Source of the DNA: Armillaria gallica
Taxonomy: Eukaryota; Basidiomycota; Agaricomycetes; Agaricales; Physalacriaceae
Direction: 5' to 3'
Assembly (NCBI GenBank): GCA_037576215.1
Contig: JBANDB010000002.1
Span: 2,666,001 to 2,730,000 of the forward strand
DNA: 64,000 bases
This document shows positions 25,368 through 38,323 of this stretch, piece by piece. A program made the position numbers and the translations under genes. Positions within the stretch are counted from its first letter, which is position 1; each line of letters starts with the position of its first letter. Under the pieces are notes generated by a model. The model searched no databases and was not told where the DNA came from. It saw only the letters and a program-made list of their open reading frames with translations.

Positions 25368-27768
25368 TTAGTACTCATAATCAGAATCTCCGTCAGACAT
25401 TTCGCCTTCGTCGCCTTCCTCTTCCTCTTCCTCATTCATCAGCTCTCGCAAACGACTAGAGCACTTTCTCTGCCTTAAAGTCCGACGGAGAGGAGTATTA
25501 GGCCCACTGCCATCCTCAGTTTCAGACTCGAGCACCCTGCCTGAGGCCTTCTGGCCCTGGCCCGTAGCCTCCGACTTCGGCTTCCAATGCGGCAGCTTCT
25601 CCTGCATATCCTTCACAAATGCATGGTCATAACCAACACATTCCATTCGCAGGATTTTGATATGCTGTGGTGTGAAATTTAGTCATCGAAACTCGTTGTA
25701 GACGAATGTCCCGTACCTCGTCACCATTGCAAAAGGCATCAATAATCTCTTCAGCTGTGATCACCAACGGCTCACGAGCCTTGATCTCATTCATCGCCTC
25801 CCTTTTCTCATCTTTCGTCATCTCCTTGTATACTGACCTCTTTCTCATCTTCTTCGTTATGGCCTCCATCTCCCTATCCACGCTGTCATTATCAATCCGT
25901 AGACCATGCTTCCTCAGCGCGATTCTCGCTCGCATAGCAACGTACACATCCGCTTTCTTACTACTCAGCAACAGCTTTCCCCATTGCGTCTTCACCTCTT
26001 CTGACTGTCCCGCGAACTGCTCTGCCTTAATCCGCCCCGAAACGACGCTCTCATATTTACCCATGTACTCCCAGCGAATCTGCTTATCGACCTGTCGTTC
26101 GCCGAACACATGCCAGGGCTTGCTTTCCGCTATTTCAAGCCTCGAGGCGAACATCAGTCCAGGGGCACCGGGGGCGTCTACGACGAGGGGGTTCAGACCC
26201 TTTTTGGGCCATACACATTTGATGTTGCGAGCCTTGAGTGTTTGGAGAAACTGATAGGCGCTGCCGCCGTAGGTGTCTGCTACGAAGACCCGTGGGACGT
26301 AAAACCTCTCTGGGGCTGGCGGGTGTATGGTGTAATGCTTGGCGTCCTTGAGATGGGTGCTCTCAATTTGAGACAGGTAATCGTTGCCCTGCTGAGTGTG
26401 AGGGTTAAGGAGGGCTTGAAAAGAAAGGCTTGGACGCACACCCAATGACTGAGATGCAGCTTTTCTCTTTCCTTTGGACGACACGTGTGAGCTACTTGCG
26501 GGGTTGCTCGCACGAGAATGCTCTGCAGTAGGTGTCTATACATGATATTAGAGGACGCAGTCAGAAATCGGCCAGCACATACGAGTTGACGCATTCTCTT
26601 TGATCGTCGGGCTTCCGAGCGGTCAGATTCGCGTTCATTTGCTTCTTGCTGTGTATATTCCCGAAAAGTCAGCGGCGGGATCCAAAGAATAAAATCCAGC
26701 ATTTACTATTTCCATATTGTTGGGATCAAATTCGTCCTAGTGTAAGATTGGTTAGTTTACAAGGCCATCAAAAGAAGTGATATAGACATACCTCCGAGCT
26801 CGCGTTCATATTCGAAGAATTAGTTTCACTTTGCACCATCTGATGTACGAGTAACTGTATCCACTTTTCTTGAAGTCACTGAATCAGCAGATAACTTACG
26901 GCGGTTGGCCCTGAATTCCTCGTTGCTTGGCCACTTGCTGACCCCATGAGATCTGCATCTGCAGGCCGTTTCTTTGAATTTTCTTTTGTGGGGCCGCGTT
27001 TGGTACGTGCAAGCGTCGACAGCGCCTAAGGAAACTTGTCAAGGTATGTACTATCGGCCACCTGCAAATTGACCTCCTGCAAATTATACCATCAGAGGGT
27101 ACGCCGTGATCTAGATAACGCTACGTACAATATCCACTGAAGGTTCAGACTTGACGACCATTGGCGGTGAGGGTGGCCCAACCTGAGCTGAATGAGCAAT
27201 ATCACAGACGGGTACAAAGAAACCCACGGAGTGGCGAGGAGGATAGGTATCGACTGCCATATCGTCGTCATCGTCAATTAGATTGATGACTTCTGGTGCT
27301 GTTGAGTGAGATCTCAGAGACGGTGAAGGGGTCGGCATCTAGAAATGTAAGAGAATCCTATCCGAAACAAAAGATACACAGACTCACCATCGCTGGCTTG
27401 GGGGGCTTTTCCACCTTTACCTGGACATGAGTTCTCGATAGCGTCAATTCCTCTAGTCGGTGTTGCAACCTGGCTACCAGTCTCTTCAGATCACGGTTTT
27501 CGTCTTCGACGGTCACCTTCTGGCCCCACATGTCTGTCGCATCATCGTTTGCTTTCAAAGCCCTCGCTCTAGCGTCTTCCAAGTCTTTCCTCAGTCTTTC
27601 ATTTTCTTTTCGTAAGCTGTCGTTATCTCGTTCCACATCCGCCTTTCTCCGAAGCTTTTTTAGAGTCTCGAGATATTGGGCCCGGAATTTGTCTCTTTCA
27701 TGCTTGAGATCCTCGATTTGTGTTTCGGTATCGTGGGAAGTGACTTGTGTTTTTTCGGAGAGAGGCAT
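25368..27768 (-). CDS. Coiled-coil protein with DUF6697-like C-terminal domain
   Basis: The multi-exon minus-strand gene starts MPLSEKTQVTSHDTETQ and has a long coiled coil in exon 1 (KHERDKFRAQYLETLKKL onward, about residues 20-110). Exon 2 contains EVINLIDDDDD, a hydrophobic core plus acidic run typical of a SUMO-interacting motif. A 15-nt exon (GAGGTCAATTTGCAG) follows, then Lys/Arg-rich linkers. The globular part includes RVFVADTYGGSAYQFLQTL, WHVFGERQVDKQIRWEYMG, ITAEEIIDAFCNGDE and HIKILRMECVGYDHAFV, the layout I associate with the DUF6697 domain of Agaricomycetes. The C-terminus is acidic (EEEEEEGDEGE). The family function is unknown; nuclear location is an inference from basic and acidic tracts. 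Domain naming is from memory. Confidence 0.75.
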
Positions 27769-28011
27769 CTTGGAGGGCGCTCGATTAGTGGCGGCGGGAA
27801 GAGGACATCACGATGATGCGTTGATGATGGTGGTGGTGCGACTGATGATAGTGCACGTGGCTTTGGATGTTGTCACCTACAAACCCCTACAAGCACCCAC
27901 AATCTATGTCAATTAATAGAAGACTTGTTTGAGTAGCAGCGCTTATCCCTCAGAACCTGGGTCTACTCTGACTTGTTTGATGCTATCGCCATAAAAAAAT
28001 ATTACAGTGCT

Positions 28012-30236
28012 TCACTTCCTTCCCTTTATCAAATCAGCAGCCCTCTCCGCAAACGCATAAACTGCTGCTTGTGTATGTGCAGCAGGGACGAAAGGCTATG
28101 GGTAAAAGGTCAACCATTGAAAAAACGAAGACTCGGAAAAAGGAAAGGCTTACTAAGACCGACGCATCCACGACCCTTACCCCCATCGCCCGCTTGAGCC
28201 TCAAATCCGGGTCCACAACTCCCCAACCCGCATCGACCGGGGACATACTCGCGGTACTAACCTGATGGTCTGTCGACCCCGCTTCGTTCCTAATGCTCCC
28301 TGCCAAGTCCGTAATGTTTGTCGTCAGTGTGAGGATATAGTCTTTCCATACGGGCGCCGAGACAAATTTCTGGGCACCTTCTACGGCATACTGCATAGCC
28401 ATAATATCCTGCGGGTGAGAGAGAAAATTTGGGTCGATCAATGGGAGGTCGAGAGGATTGGTGCTATTGATGGTGATGCTTCCGCCTGCTTGCTAGTTCG
28501 AAGCTTCAAAAAGAACGAAAAGGTATTGGGAACGTACGAGAGAGCGGGCATAACAGAACAACCGTTGTAGTAAAATAGTTCCCAGTTGCCGGGATCGTGC
28601 TCTCGAAAATTCCGCTCTGGGGATGAGGGTGCAGTTAGGCACCTGTTTATATGACCACGAGGAACCTGGCTTACAGCGAATATAAGCTCATAATGTGCCG
28701 TCAGATTACCAGCGCAAGGTTCTTTTTCTAAGAGGTCTTCTCCTACACGTGAGAATCCGATATGGTTTAATACGGTGCTGGCAATGTAACCTGTCCGATT
28801 AGCTGACCACTCCGCTAGAGCATCCGCTTGGAGCGTGTTATTCCTCCAATACATCTCCGTCGTGCTCGTATCATTGACACTCCATACAAGACTCCACCTC
28901 GGATGATCTGTTAGGTTTCTCCCGACATCGGGGAGGTTCACGGTCGGAGTAATGCCCAGCGCAGAAAGTTTGTCAGCATCTCCAATGCCCGAGTTAAGCA
29001 GAATATGGGGAGTCCCAATAGAGCCGGCTGATAGGAGGATTTCTTTGAGACTGGGAGGCGAGAGTATTTGGATCGTTACTGAGTTGCAATGATTAGTTTA
29101 CACCAGGAAAGAGGAAAGCAGCTTTACCTCCGGCATCTTGTGTAAATTCGACGGCATCAAAGCGCGGTAAAGTCGAGTTCGAGGCGCCAGCTTTAAGAAT
29201 CCGCGTAACGTACGAATGCACGAGCACATGCAAATTCTTCCTATCAATATAGCTAGGCCCAAGATACGAGGTCTGTGAACTACTCCGTGTCCCGTTCCCC
29301 ACAGTTGTTTGTTCCCATCCTGATGGGCACCATATCGTCAGTTTCGGATCACCTACAAACGCTCTAATACTCACCGATCCCTAGCTGATACCCAGAATTG
29401 TAATCCAGGTTGAACGGGAAACTGTCCGGCAGCTCTTTGGTAGCCTGAAGGATGTGGCTGTCAATGGCCCGCGGATATCCAGGTAGCGTGACCGAGTTTA
29501 TGCCACGAAAGCTATGCACATTGGGGTCAAATTCGCCTGTAGTGTTGTGATGGTCTGCGGGAGTGACGAAGCGTTCGTTCTGTAGGTACGACAAACTCAG
29601 TTGTCGCTCTCCACGTTCAACAGAGGTCATGTTTACCTTGCGAAAGTACGGCTGAATTTCATTCCATCCCCAACCACTATCTCCACTGACGCTCGCATAT
29701 CGATCGTAGTCTTCAGACGAACCGCGCGCGTATGTCATATAATCTATAGCATTGAGCTTATGAGCAACAACTGGTTGAGTCGAACTCACTAACGGCGCTA
29801 CTCCCACCGAGCCCAAAGCCCCTAGGGATCGGGATGGCCCGTCCGTTCAGGCCAGGCTGGGGAATTGTGGTAAAATTCCAGTCCAGAGGTGTGTTGGGCG
29901 TCGCTAGGGTACAGAAGAACGGTACTTGGGAAAGAAGAACGTCAGCTGTTCTAGATATTCTGTGAGCTTGAGAAAAAGGAAATAGAATGATGGACACACG
30001 AATTTCCTGCTTCGAGGACAAGAACGGAGATGTCGGGATCTTCGGTCAAACGATTGGCGAGGACATTTCCCGCTGTGCCGCCTTCAGAAGCTAGTCAGCA
30101 ACGGTAGAAAGGGCGGAGTAAAATTTTATGCACCTCCTACGATGATATAGTCAAAGTCTAGAGTGGGGAGGTCTGTGACTCTACCGTATATAGTGGCTGA
30201 GCATAAAGGCACTAGCAGCAGGAGAAGTGGCAACAT
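28012..30236 (-). CDS. GMC oxidoreductase (AA3-like, aryl-alcohol oxidase group)
   Basis: The minus-strand gene opens with a signal peptide ([14 protein letters not shown]) and the FAD-binding motif [23 protein letters not shown] signatures follow: FGLGGSSAV, the second signature [44 protein letters not shown], and the C-terminal [18 protein letters not shown] and [27 protein letters not shown]. These enzymes oxidise alcohols or sugars and release H2O2, which peroxidases need. The catalytic pair is present: His in [11 protein letters not shown] and His in AAHTQ. The residue before the first His is Asp and the one after is Gln, unlike FHPVGT in classic aryl-alcohol oxidase, so substrate is uncertain. 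At least seven introns were placed by GT-AG borders. The last exon restores a full C-terminus ending at 28012. Confidence 0.9.
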
Positions 30237-30271
30237 GATGGGGGCAGACCGACAACTACATTTACGTGCAG

Positions 30272-30280
30272 TTTTTATAA
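30272..30280 (-). promoter_or_regulatory. TATA box of the GMC oxidoreductase gene
   Basis: The minus strand reads TTATAAAAA about 40 bases before the start codon at 30236. Confidence 0.5.
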
Positions 30281-32927
30281 GAGATTGGCCTATGAGAGAA
30301 CTGCGCCTGGAAGAATGCCATAAGCGCGATGCTATAACAAGAGGATGAGATCAAATCCACATTCCAGTCGGATTGAAGTTACCGTACAGGTTTACGATGA
30401 TTGCCTCTATGTCCGAAAGGATTCGACAGCAGATGGGCTTTAATCCTCGTTAGTAACCGTAGTCGCGTTTGCAACAGATGTAACCCACCTTTTCATTGCT
30501 CAGTCTGCAACCCTGAGCCCCGTGATTCCAACCGTATGCCGAAAGATGGTGGGAATTTGGGATAGGGCAGCGGAAATGTGAGTGGATATCGTTTCACCAA
30601 CGGAGAGATCAGGTAACTTGCAAGCAAATCCCCGTCGATCGCCGGGCGTGGCTTAGCCCGACGACATTCTCATCTGATCAGCTTTATCATATCAAACGTT
30701 GTTTGAATGATGGTTCAGCCTGGTTCGGTCCCTTTGTGCAGGTACAACCCGTTCCTCTCTCTCCCTTCGGGTAACAGGGACGAAGTACAGCAATGAACGG
30801 CTACGCGCGTCGTGATGGTCACTCAGGGTGTCTTCATCCACATAGACTTTGAATCAATGCATGATCAATATAATTCCAAGCAATAGCGGACGCATCCCGG
30901 GCAGGTACCACCATGGTACGGTGGATACGGCGATGGCCTAGCATTAGGTCTGCAGATGATCGCAACCTATAAGGGAATGCCTGGTCAACCATTCTCCACA
31001 GGCGAGAGCAGCCGTCAATGAAGGACCTTGCTATTATAAATAAGAGGGAGATCATACAATTCTTGGCAAAACGACATTGGCAGCAAATTGGCAGAGCCAA
31101 ATTCGGTCGGGAATTTCAAGTTGTCAAGGCTGAGATTAATTGCGACGTAGCTGATATCGCATTGACGGACTCCAAGAAAATGATGGAGACAATCGAGACG
31201 GTGGCTGGAATTCAAAGGATGGAGGTAGACTACAGGATTGATCATTGCCACGAACTTGAAGACAAATTCGAAGACAATTCCACGTGGACGTCATGACGCG
31301 CAACGTACACGTGACCAAGCTGCGTTCTGCACCAACAGTACACCACCATGATCTCGGACCGCGTCCCCACCTCCGTGTTCTCATGAAGGCTCGACGAGTG
31401 ATAAGAGACGACCCGTATGACGATACTACTTTCACAGAATACTCCGTAGATCTGAAGTAAAATAATGCGGTACCTCGGCCGGTAAGAAATTTTCTTATCT
31501 TCAGCACAGACTGCGGTGGCTTCCACGCCAACGTTGAGCCGCCTCAAGTTCGTTTTGGACGTAATTTCGAGAAGAAACATCTGAGCGCGAATCATTCCTG
31601 CGGTTTCTAGGGATGCGGGACGCCATTTCTCGTTCTAATCGCGGAGTGCTTTCCAACGGGCAGTGGATAAAAAAAGGCTCAGAACGCTCGTATAGAATTC
31701 CAAGCTCTCACCGGGTTCCCAGTTTCCTTGGTTCTGGGCGGACGCCGTTGGACACACGTACCCCACGGCAGGGCTTAATGTCTGAATACAGACCGTAAGA
31801 GTCGACTTTTGCATGTTCGAATTACCTGATCCATCTTCTTCCGAGACATAGGATGCTCCGTTCTAGCATACATCCGTAAGAAGGACGAAATCATCCAATT
31901 CTAGAAGCCTTTTGTTTCACTGACTGGAGTGCGTCCTACTTTATGGCAATAACATGGCATCACCTCTGATATTCATAGGATCGGACAATCAACGAGCAAG
32001 ACATGGGCAACAACGGGACACTTTACATTTGGGCGGTACCGAAGTCGCCTTCACTCTTAGCACCGGCTTTTTCAGCCTCTCCGGCGGTGAACTGTATATT
32101 GTGAAGGATAAGGACGTGTTTGCGACGAATCAGGACTCGTTCGGTAAAGCGGCGGCCTCCATTACATTAGGGTGACAAGTGAAGAGAACGTTCGGCAGGT
32201 TTAGAGCGGTCCCATAGCCAGCGGTGACCTGGTCGGGCTATTATAGAACGAGACTTCAACACCTCAAGATATCTCGGTGGACGTTTCCATCATATATAGG
32301 CGATGAGTTTGCCATCAAAAATCTGTGAACTCCAGAAGCGTGGCTACCTAATGGCATAATTTCGGTGGATGGCGTTGACGCTTAGGATACCCGGATTGTC
32401 GGTCGTGTCATATAAATCGGACAGTGCAGTTCCAGCATTTCACCACGCATATATTCCCGTGTTCGCCGATCATACCCGTTCTCAGAGATTAATGGGAGTG
32501 ACTGTAGGTATCTCGATAATATACGAACACTGCTGACTACAACGTCCCTCTAGTACCCCATTTTCGAGCGGGAACACATATATGATCCCATAGAATATTA
32601 CCTAGGAGGCGCAGCGACCTCCAATAACGTTAGTTCTGATTATTTAGAAGGTAAGGCGTCGAGGAGCGGAAGTGGAATCTCCTGGTATGCCGGGTTTTAA
32701 TGACGGTTGCTAAGTCGCGCCTGCGACGATCGGGATGATCGAAAAGGTGTGTTACCCGTGTCGAGTGGAAAGGTTGCTGATGAACCAATTTTAGACTTTG
32801 TCGGGTAAAGTTGAAGCAATGTTTTTCGAAGTGAGATCAGTAGCTGCGCATGCTAGTGCCACTTTCACCGATTCTGACTTATATATTCCTTCTTTCTTCT
32901 ACCTCCTTCATTCCATTCTGCGCACCC
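30281..32927. other. Long intergenic stretch with exon-like fragments
   Basis: No gene could be completed. A 92-residue charged frame lies at 31018-31296 on the + strand and follows a TATAAAT-like site at 31034, but it resembles nothing known. Between about 31954 and 32640 several short + strand frames look coding: HLGGTEVAFTLSTGFFSLSGG, then WLPNGIISVDGVDA, then SDSAVPAFHHAYIPVFADHT, and YPIFEREHIYDPIEYYLGG. The last two would join across a possible intron (about 32503-32551). In-frame stops separate the others. This may be a decayed secreted protein gene or one I failed to splice. Confidence 0.25.
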
Positions 32928-35466
32928 ATGTCTCATCCACGAATAACCACTTCTACTGCAGGTCTCCTTCACTCACCCGGTCCATCGCAGACATTCCGAC
33001 GGGAATCGGATTGGGTACGCATTTATATACAGCATCTGCAGCTTACACAGCCTGACTTCATTTGATGCAGGGAGAGCTGCCGTCGCCATACCCTACTTCG
33101 CCCATTTCTGACTTACCTATATTAAACAAGGTGCCTGCTCCTACTAGATTCTGGGCTAGAACGACCAGCTAACTGCGCTACCCGTAGTTTTCACTTGCTG
33201 CAGACCCGCAGGCGTGGGGCACAAATTTGTCGCCACACGTAAAAGAAGCGGACGACGAACTACATAATCCTGTTGTTCGAAAAGGGAGGTTATTGGATGA
33301 TAGTGGATTGCGCTTTTTTTCCTTTCGAGGGATCGGAAATATCACTTGTTTGTTTGTTCTTTGCGGAGCAATGCTGACGATGTTGTAAGCCTTGTCCTTA
33401 AAGTTTCTTTCGTGTATGGCGTCGTTGACTCGCTGTCCAGCGTTGGCTACCCAATTATCACTTATGTGTGGGAGCAGAACGAGGCAGTAGCCTCGATCCT
33501 GGGTGTCAATGCGTCAGGCCAGGTGCGTCATTTTGATTATTTTTGATGAGCAGCCGACCCATTCTATCTTTAGGTACCAGATATAGGAAACTTTGGTCTA
33601 ATAGACTTGGACACCCCAGAAGATGCCCACTATTTCACTTCATGGCGCGACGGGAAGCAGTGGCGTCTCGTCTTTTCCGATGAATTTGAGGAGGAAGGAA
33701 GGTCATTTTATCCAGGTGATGATCCTTACTGGGAGGCCGTCGACCTTCATTATTGGGTACGCTTGGGTCCCTGCTGGAGAACCTCTTTAATACTCACCGT
33801 CTCACAGGAAACCAACAACATAGAATGGTACGATCCAGCCGCTGTGACTACGATAAACGGTTCTCTCGCTCTCACGCTATCTGCAAAGGAGACACACGGT
33901 CTTGAGTACCAAGGAGGTAAAAGAAGTCTTCTTGTCCCTCTTAATGCTGAGACTGATGCCAGTTTGCAGCACTCGTACAGACGTGGTAAGTTGGCCTGCC
34001 CGTTCTCAGTGTTAACCATTTATCTCATAGGAAACAAACATAGGAATAAGTTCTGTTTTACTGGCGGCTACCTGGCTGCGTCCGTCCAACTTCCAGGGAT
34101 CAACAATATCGTTGGACTATGGCCGGCTGTATGGGCTATGGGAAATCTGGGACGTGCAGGATATGGTGCATCACTCGACGGAATGGTGCGCTGTCTCTCG
34201 CTTGTTCTTCTACAACGATACGGAAACCCTCTGCAGTGGCCTTACACGTACGACAGTTGCGACGTTGGCACTGCACCTAACCAGACAATCAATGGACTAC
34301 CGTCAGTAGCTCAAACGAATGTTGTGTCGTACTTGACCGGACAGAGACTGTCGCGGTGCACTTGTGATGGAGAAAGTCATCCAGGTCCAAAGCATAGTGA
34401 CGGCACCTATGTTGGACGGTCTGCCCCCGAAATCGATGTATTCGAGGCACTAGTCAGTGACGGCAGTGGTCAAGTGTCGCAATCTGGACAGTGGGCAGTA
34501 CGTGCAGCTCTCCATGATCGCGATACGCAAATGACGAGCTAATATATCACCAGCCATTTAATGCAGGATATGCTTGGGACAACAGTTCGGATAACTTTAT
34601 CATTGCAGACAGTAGTATATCCACGCTCAACACATATGTTGGTGGATTATCACAGCAGGCAACCTCGGTGGTTTCGCAAACGAATGCAGAATGCTACCAA
34701 TTAGCATCTGGCTGTTTTGCCATCTACGGATTTGAGGTAAGCTTCTTTCGAGCTGATGTTATTGCTGGCGCGCTGATTAAATTGTAGTACAAGCCAGGTG
34801 AACGATCTCCCACTTCCGATAGACTGTGGCGCTCATTTATTACAAAGGTTACGAGTCAGATAACGCTGTAAGATTTTTTCGACGTCGCCCTTTGAAATTT
34901 ACATACTCACATCATTTGCTCAGTATATTTCTTGGATCAACGACGGCAAACTCGCCTGGACAATAAATGCTGCCGGCATGAAGGCAGATCCCGCCACCGA
35001 AATCTCTGCTCGACCAGTACCACAAGAGCCTATGGTCAGTACACTGTTTCTAGCATTCGGCGCCAAACAATGTAACAAATCTGGTCTAGTACATCATGGC
35101 TAACTTGGGCATGTCCACCAATTTCGGAGACGTCGATCTAGATCACCTCACGTTTCCTGCAGTCATGTTGATCGATTATGTTCGGGTCTACCAGGTTTGC
35201 TTCGGGGTCTTCACAGTCATATATGATTCGTCTAACCCGTTTTCCAGGACCCAGACAACATTAATATTGGATGTGATCCGGAAGACTTCCCTACAGCAAA
35301 GTATATCGCAACGTACGTTCCATTTACATCTCGTCAACGTCTCCTACACTAATGGCAAAAACTACTTCTTAGTTACAATGAGGCGTACCAAAACCCCAAT
35401 TTGACAACGTGGGTGGATGACTACGGTATGACCGTCCCTAAAAATTCGCTCCTTGACGGATGCTAG
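32928..35466 (+). CDS. KRE6: KRE6/SKN1-family beta-1,6-glucan synthesis protein (GH16 type II membrane protein)
   Basis: The gene begins MSHPRITTSTAGLL and ends KNSLLDGC at TAG 35464-35466. The short cytosolic part includes LNKFSLAADPQAWG and HVKEADDELHNP. One membrane segment follows, RGIGNITCLFVLCGAMLTMFVGYPIITYV split by an intron. The lumenal GH16-like domain shows IDLDTPEDAHYFTS, LVFSDEFEEEGRSFYPGDDPYWEAVDLHYW, EWYDPAAVTT, GLWPAVWAMGNLGRAGYG, WPYTYDSCDVGT, SRCTCDGESHPGPKH, the active-site motif EIDVFE in SAPEIDVFEAL, and ISARPVPQEPMYIMANLGMS. These proteins act in the secretory pathway and are needed for cell-wall beta-1,6-glucan. Many introns occur, including a 20-nt exon (GTTACGAGTCAGATAACGCT, near 34850). 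The insert SYRRGNKHRN after TDASLQH is longer than I remember from relatives. The gene appears complete. Confidence 0.9.
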
Positions 35467-38323
35467 ATCTCATTTATTTTATATTCCCTGTTTGTATATT
35501 GTTAACATGTTGTCCATGACAAGTAAAACTATTCTCACGATGATGCCGTGAAACCACTTGCTGATGTGAAGCCAAAGTCCATTCGATTATTATTATTACT
35601 TCGCTGCATCGACTAAGTGAGCTACGTGATTCGATCATGGTTCTCTAGTTTGACAAAGCAGAGGTACAACCTAGCATAACACTTTCTGAAACGTCAAAAA
35701 TTTCTAGTCTTCTAGACAGACGACGATATACCTTTTTGGTGGGATGAGGATGGTATATGCATCAATTACTTACTGATACTGATGATCGGCCATGAAGTCA
35801 AAGACAGCGGACTGGACAGCGATATGCATAGGTTTCACAATGACTGCCATCTCCGATCCGACGATGGCTAGGTGCCGTCGTAAAACGGGGAATCAGTTCA
35901 TTCCGGTGTCGAGCCAATAGTATTGCGCTTGGCTGAGCTCTGCAAACGCATGAGGATGTACACTACAGTACCTACTTTTATACTAAATCCTATTTTACTA
36001 GAATCTTCCACGGTTTTCCTACTTCTTCCTTAATCAGCAAGATCGGCATGATGCCGGATTGCCATATTCCAACAGGTGGGAAGGTATATTGGATTGGACG
36101 ATGAGTAGTAAGTAATCTGTCCGGAAATTCCAACCTCAAAAGTTGCTTGATCACCTCGGACCGTAAATCCGCAAAGCGATCGAATGGCTGTGCTGACGAA
36201 CGATGCGTCTTTCTCCTCTAACATCCATGTCATACGATCCAGTCTTGGCTACAAGGCCTAATGACTTTGAATTTCAACCCTCAAGGTCTTCTTATACAGC
36301 AAGATCCAAATGAAATTAGTTCAGATTTAGTAGACACACAACTATCATCGCCACCGCGGAGGGCCGAACCCCGACGCCACCACCGCCTTCGACAACGGCG
36401 ATCGTGACACTCCATCAACTTGGAGGCATGCTTGTTTGATTGTCTTTTGTTCAATTCAGACGGCAAAGCTGATTTAAGTGCGTTCTCTTCCAACCTCCAA
36501 GTAATGACGCTCACGGCTTCAGTCTACAATGACTCCGAGGACGATGATATGAATGGTATGGGGCATCCATTGCAATTCGTAACTCTCCCAGCCTTGACGG
36601 AACTTGTTATTCACATAAAAAATGGTGGAGACCGGTATGGAACGATAAAGTGCCAGATTACCACCTTCAAATTTGCCGAAGTGGCAGAGGCGTTCCGATG
36701 GTTGAATCGGTGGGCTCGTTTGGTAGTCCATAGTCAGACTGAAATACGCTTTCGTCCATTATCTGGGTAATTTCGAATCCCTGTGCACTATCGTTTGAAC
36801 CAATGTCGCGCGACCCCAGAAACAAACACGCCTGGTACTGATCAAGCAGTGGGCTGTGGACCCAGCCGTTAGGACTTTGCACTGGGACCAACACAAGATA
36901 ACTCGGGCCAAAGTGATAACAGATGAAAATTTGAACCAGGCTTTTGACCACAGCGAATGGGTCAGGATTCTCTGTCTTTCCAAATCAAATACTGGATCAA
37001 AAGGCTTTGCGAGTCACCTGCCTACAGTAAAAAGATGTTAGTTGCCGGATATACCCGAGATTTTGTCTTCGCTCACCATCACCTTACTGCGAGGAAGTTC
37101 TTACAACCACGTTGATTATTTCGGAAACCGACTTCGTATACGAATAATGCCCCGAAAATTTTCTCGTTCCATCCTTAGCTAGCTGCAATTCTAGCTCGGA
37201 ACATCCTTTCCAACTTCTCGGTCTAAAACTGCCTTCCTATGATTTTTTCCTACCGACGATGTACCTTCGGCGGCTGGACCGCTTCTCGTGAGCGAAAATA
37301 TCGACCGCATGCTGCTATTGTCCCATGGTAGTTGATACGATGTTTCGGACCAGGAAGATTATGCGTCTCTTCTGAAAATTTGCGTGCGTTCTTGACAAAA
37401 TGCCGGCATTTGTGGACTCAAAAGCTATCAGGAAGACTTGTATTACTCTCGTTCTCTTCCAATGTTACTCTTATAAATAAGGTATCTTCTCCCGCTTTGC
37501 AGGCAGCTCCAGCACTCAACCCTCACAGGTCTAGGCTGGGAGGGCAGAATTCGAATTGAGAGAAGTATCGCGCTCTCAATGGCCGCACTTTTCAAGGAGT
37601 CGTACGTTCGCTCTGCCCCAAAGCTCCCAGTCCAGCCTAGTCTCAAGTTCTACTATCATAGATTTTCGGAAAATCCTGTCATTTCAAAACCATTTCGTAT
37701 CTTCTTCGCAAAAAATCGTAGTCATAGCGAGGAAGCCTAGAAGACATAGTCCCTTTTATCTCCTCTGTTGTTATCGAGTGACTGGCATGATTAACGCCAA
37801 TCATTGTTTGTTTGGTCTCGGAAGGTCAGGTTCATTTATATTGAAGATTTTTATCTTATCATCACTCACTCATTCAGGTCAATCAACGAGAACATTTTCC
37901 TGGCTAAATTACTGGAAATCTCCGTTTTTACTGCGCTTCAAGGTCCCCTTGCACCCTCGTCCTCGTGGTTTTCTGGTATTAACCGAATTTCATAGATCAA
38001 GCCCTTGAGTATGCGACCCGTACGTTTTATATGTATTCGCACCATGCTAGAAATCAGAGTCGCGCCAAATAGGACGCGCCAGGGAATTACGCAGCTGTCA
38101 ATGACGTGACGCGATGACAGCTGCACGCTTCTTTCCTTTCTACCACCATTTACCTTCCCCGCCCAGACTCGGGTCTTCTGCACTTGGCCCTCTCTTACCG
38201 CGTTACACCCGCCTTTTAACATGGTCGATTTTTGTCAACCCCGACCTCAACAACTACCCAATATTCAACTACCGTACGTGCTGGTATTCATTTCATTACT
38301 TTTGCTCATCGTTGAGCAGAACA
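35467..38323. other. Gene-poor stretch with one F-box/LRR-like fragment
   Basis: Apart from the fragment listed separately at 36420-36770, no gene, RNA or clear repeat is recognised. Short frames near 37500-38000 are overlapping on both strands and have no family resemblance. Confidence 0.4.
36420..36770 (+). pseudogene. Fragment resembling an F-box/LRR-type protein
   Basis: The frame reads LSAFSSNLQVMTLTASVYND, an acidic stretch, then HPLQFVTLPALTELVIHI. Alternating leucine-rich strands with LPALTEL are typical of the C-terminal half of Agaricomycete F-box proteins. No F-box or start context is present, so it is probably a relic. It differs clearly in sequence from the F-box genes to the right. 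Confidence 0.35.

Noticed and set aside
31136..31595. Minus-strand open frames of 117-131 residues near 31.2-31.6 kb
   Set aside because: They overlap each other in different frames, resemble no family, and lack convincing starts.
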